Shown here: piece after piece, positions 23,826 to 25,043 of the stretch
Position numbering within the stretch: position 1 is the first letter of the stretch
How the letters are laid out: each line of letters begins with the position of its first letter
Source of the DNA: a virus
IMG/VR virus record: IMGVR_UViG_3300013126_004392
Location: 1-25,043 of that record
Strand: one strand, 5' to 3'
DNA: 25,043 bases
Made by a program: the position numbers and the translations under genes
Notes under the pieces: generated by a model
The model's input: the letters and a program-made list of their open reading frames with translations, nothing else
The model's database searches: none
Told to the model about the DNA's origin: nothing

Positions 23826-25043
23826 TTACTTTTCAACAAACTGTTTGCAAACAAGCGGGATTTTCTCTGTTTCGTATAACCGCTTTCTTTCTTCAAAATG
23901 TTTATAACCATAAGTTAAATTAACATCTGCAATGTCAAATATTGTCGCTATTTCTTTTGATTGATGTAAACGCAAACTTCTACCAATTGATTGGATAATT
24001 TTAATTCTTGCTTTTCCAATAGCTGCAAAAACGACATTGTGAAGATTTTTTATGGAAATGCCAGTGGAAAAGATTTTAGAAATAGCAATACACACGATGC
24101 CATTAGTCTCTTCCATTAATTGTCTCAATTTCTCTCTTTCCTCTACTTCCACAGAGCCTTGTATAAAGTAAATTTGTTTCGTTGTTTTGTGTTTTAAGTA
24201 TTCCAACAATATTTCTCCATGGACAATTCTGTCTACAAGAACGAGCGTATTTGTGTCTAACTTGTCAATCAACTTTCCTAATAGCTCGTTTCTGAATTCA
24301 TTTGTGTGCAGCCAAACCGTTTCTTCTTCATATCCAGCAGTTGGGTCGGACATCGAAGGTCTGGTAAAATTTGGTACGTTGGTATATTCGATTTTTAATC
24401 CTACAACTCTAACTTTTGAGATATACTGATCTTGTCTTAATTCTATAGACTTTTTGTGGTAAATTACGGAACCAAAAATTCTATTCAACGACCAAACATC
24501 AAATTTACTTTCTGGTAATGATCCAGTTAAACCAAAAATATAATTTGCGTTTAGCTTTTTAACTAACTTTGTAATTTCAGTAGCTGTAGCAATTTTGTGA
24601 CACTCATCAACTATTACGCATTGAAAGTCTTTGAGTACGGTCGTGTCTTGTTTTTCAGATAACAGTATTTGACTGTTCGAAATGACGATTTTTGTTCCTT
24701 TGTATTCGTTGTTGCCTGTCCATTTAGAAACTAAATTTTCGTCAATACCATAATCTAAAAAATCTTGATACGTTTGCTGAACCAGTTGGATATTAGGAAC
24801 AATTATAAAAATATTATAGTCCTTTTCTTTAATGGCCGTTGCTGCTATTAAAGCCATTGTAAACGTCTTACCAGCTGATGTAGGAAGAACGATAATTCCG
24901 CTTCCTTTTTGTAAAGCCAATTCTGCTGATTCTTTCTGATAGTCTCTTGGCTCTAATTTAAGTTTGATTAACTCATTAGCAATTTGTTTGTCTTGTATGA
25001 GATGGCTAAATTTATCAGATTTTTTGAGTACAAGACTAGGAAA
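23826..25043 (-). CDS. uvsW: UvsW-like superfamily 2 DNA/RNA helicase, 5' part cut by window edge
   Basis: The visible 405 C-terminal residues of an SF2 helicase like T4 UvsW, which unwinds R-loops and branched DNA and helps switch from origin- to recombination-dependent replication. The frame is open to the right edge with no convincing start, so the N-terminal domain lies outside. Visible: LEPRDYQKESAE, a Q-motif-like segment just before the motor; the Walker A motif LPTSAGKT (residues 53-60 of the visible part); DECH (146-149); GLTGS (171-175); ISKIFSTGISI; and QSIGRSLR (motif VI, arginine finger). All motor motifs are intact. It is followed by gp55, an order also seen in marine T4-like phages. 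Confidence 0.92.
   Translation of the reverse strand, partial: FPSLVLKKSDKFSHLIQDKQIANELIKLKLEPRDYQKESAELALQKGSGIIVLPTSAGKTFTMALIAATAIKEKDYNIFIIVPNIQLVQQTYQDFLDYGIDENLVSKWTGNNEYKGTKIVISNSQILLSEKQDTTVLKDFQCVIVDECHKIATATEITKLVKKLNANYIFGLTGSLPESKFDVWSLNRIFGSVIYHKKSIELRQDQYISKVRVVGLKIEYTNVPNFTRPSMSDPTAGYEEETVWLHTNEFRNELLGKLIDKLDTNTLVLVDRIVHGEILLEYLKHKTTKQIYFIQGSVEVEEREKLRQLMEETNGIVCIAISKIFSTGISIKNLHNVVFAAIGKARIKIIQSIGRSLRLHQSKEIATIFDIADVNLTYGYKHFEERKRLYETEKIPLVCKQFVEK

Overview
The window is a densely packed, AT-rich stretch in which every convincing gene lies on the minus strand. It looks like the replication/recombination region of a T4-like myovirus, probably aquatic. The T4 core genes are diagnostic. 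In transcription order (right to left) they are uvsW helicase (5' part outside the window), late sigma factor gp55, gp47 (SbcD/Mre11-like), gp46 (SbcC/Rad50-like), DNA polymerase gp43, uvsX recombinase, and gp41 replicative helicase (3' part outside the window). Genes overlap or abut, often as ATGA, which implies long polycistronic transcripts. The only clear intrinsic terminator (1808-1831) lies just upstream of uvsX.

Two accessory systems interrupt this core. First, gene 43 is fractured. Its N-terminal half (4536-6629) ends in a 120-residue N-intein, and its C-terminal half (2502-3473) begins with a 48-residue C-intein. Both lie exactly at the catalytic YGDTD|S motif. Between them sits a free-standing gene (3466-4488) with a zinc finger, KYG/G/W repeats and a Vsr-like nuclease domain. 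The simplest reading is a naturally split intein that rebuilds an ~852-residue family B polymerase by protein trans-splicing, with a homing endonuclease nested in the break.

Second, 14 sugar and glycosyltransferase genes (9762-22228, about 12.5 kb) lie between gp47 and gp46, which are close neighbours in T4. Seven are enzymes of nucleotide-sugar or small-molecule synthesis: an extended SDR, an acetolactate-synthase-like ThDP enzyme, a 3-dehydroquinate-synthase-like cyclase, a classical SDR, an HpcH/HpaI-type aldolase, an RmlB-like 4,6-dehydratase and a lysine-less iron-sulphur/PLP sugar 3-dehydratase. The other seven are known or probable glycosyltransferases. A further GT-B glycosyltransferase lies between gp46 and gp43. 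The set suggests synthesis and transfer of an unusual deoxy, possibly branched, sugar or cyclitol, perhaps to remodel the host surface or decorate virions or DNA. The product cannot be read from the sequence.

Two small genes of unknown function (2210-2488, 1857-2213) sit between the polymerase C-half and uvsX. No tRNA, rRNA, CRISPR array, insertion sequence or integrase was seen. There is no gene-free stretch longer than about 80 bases.
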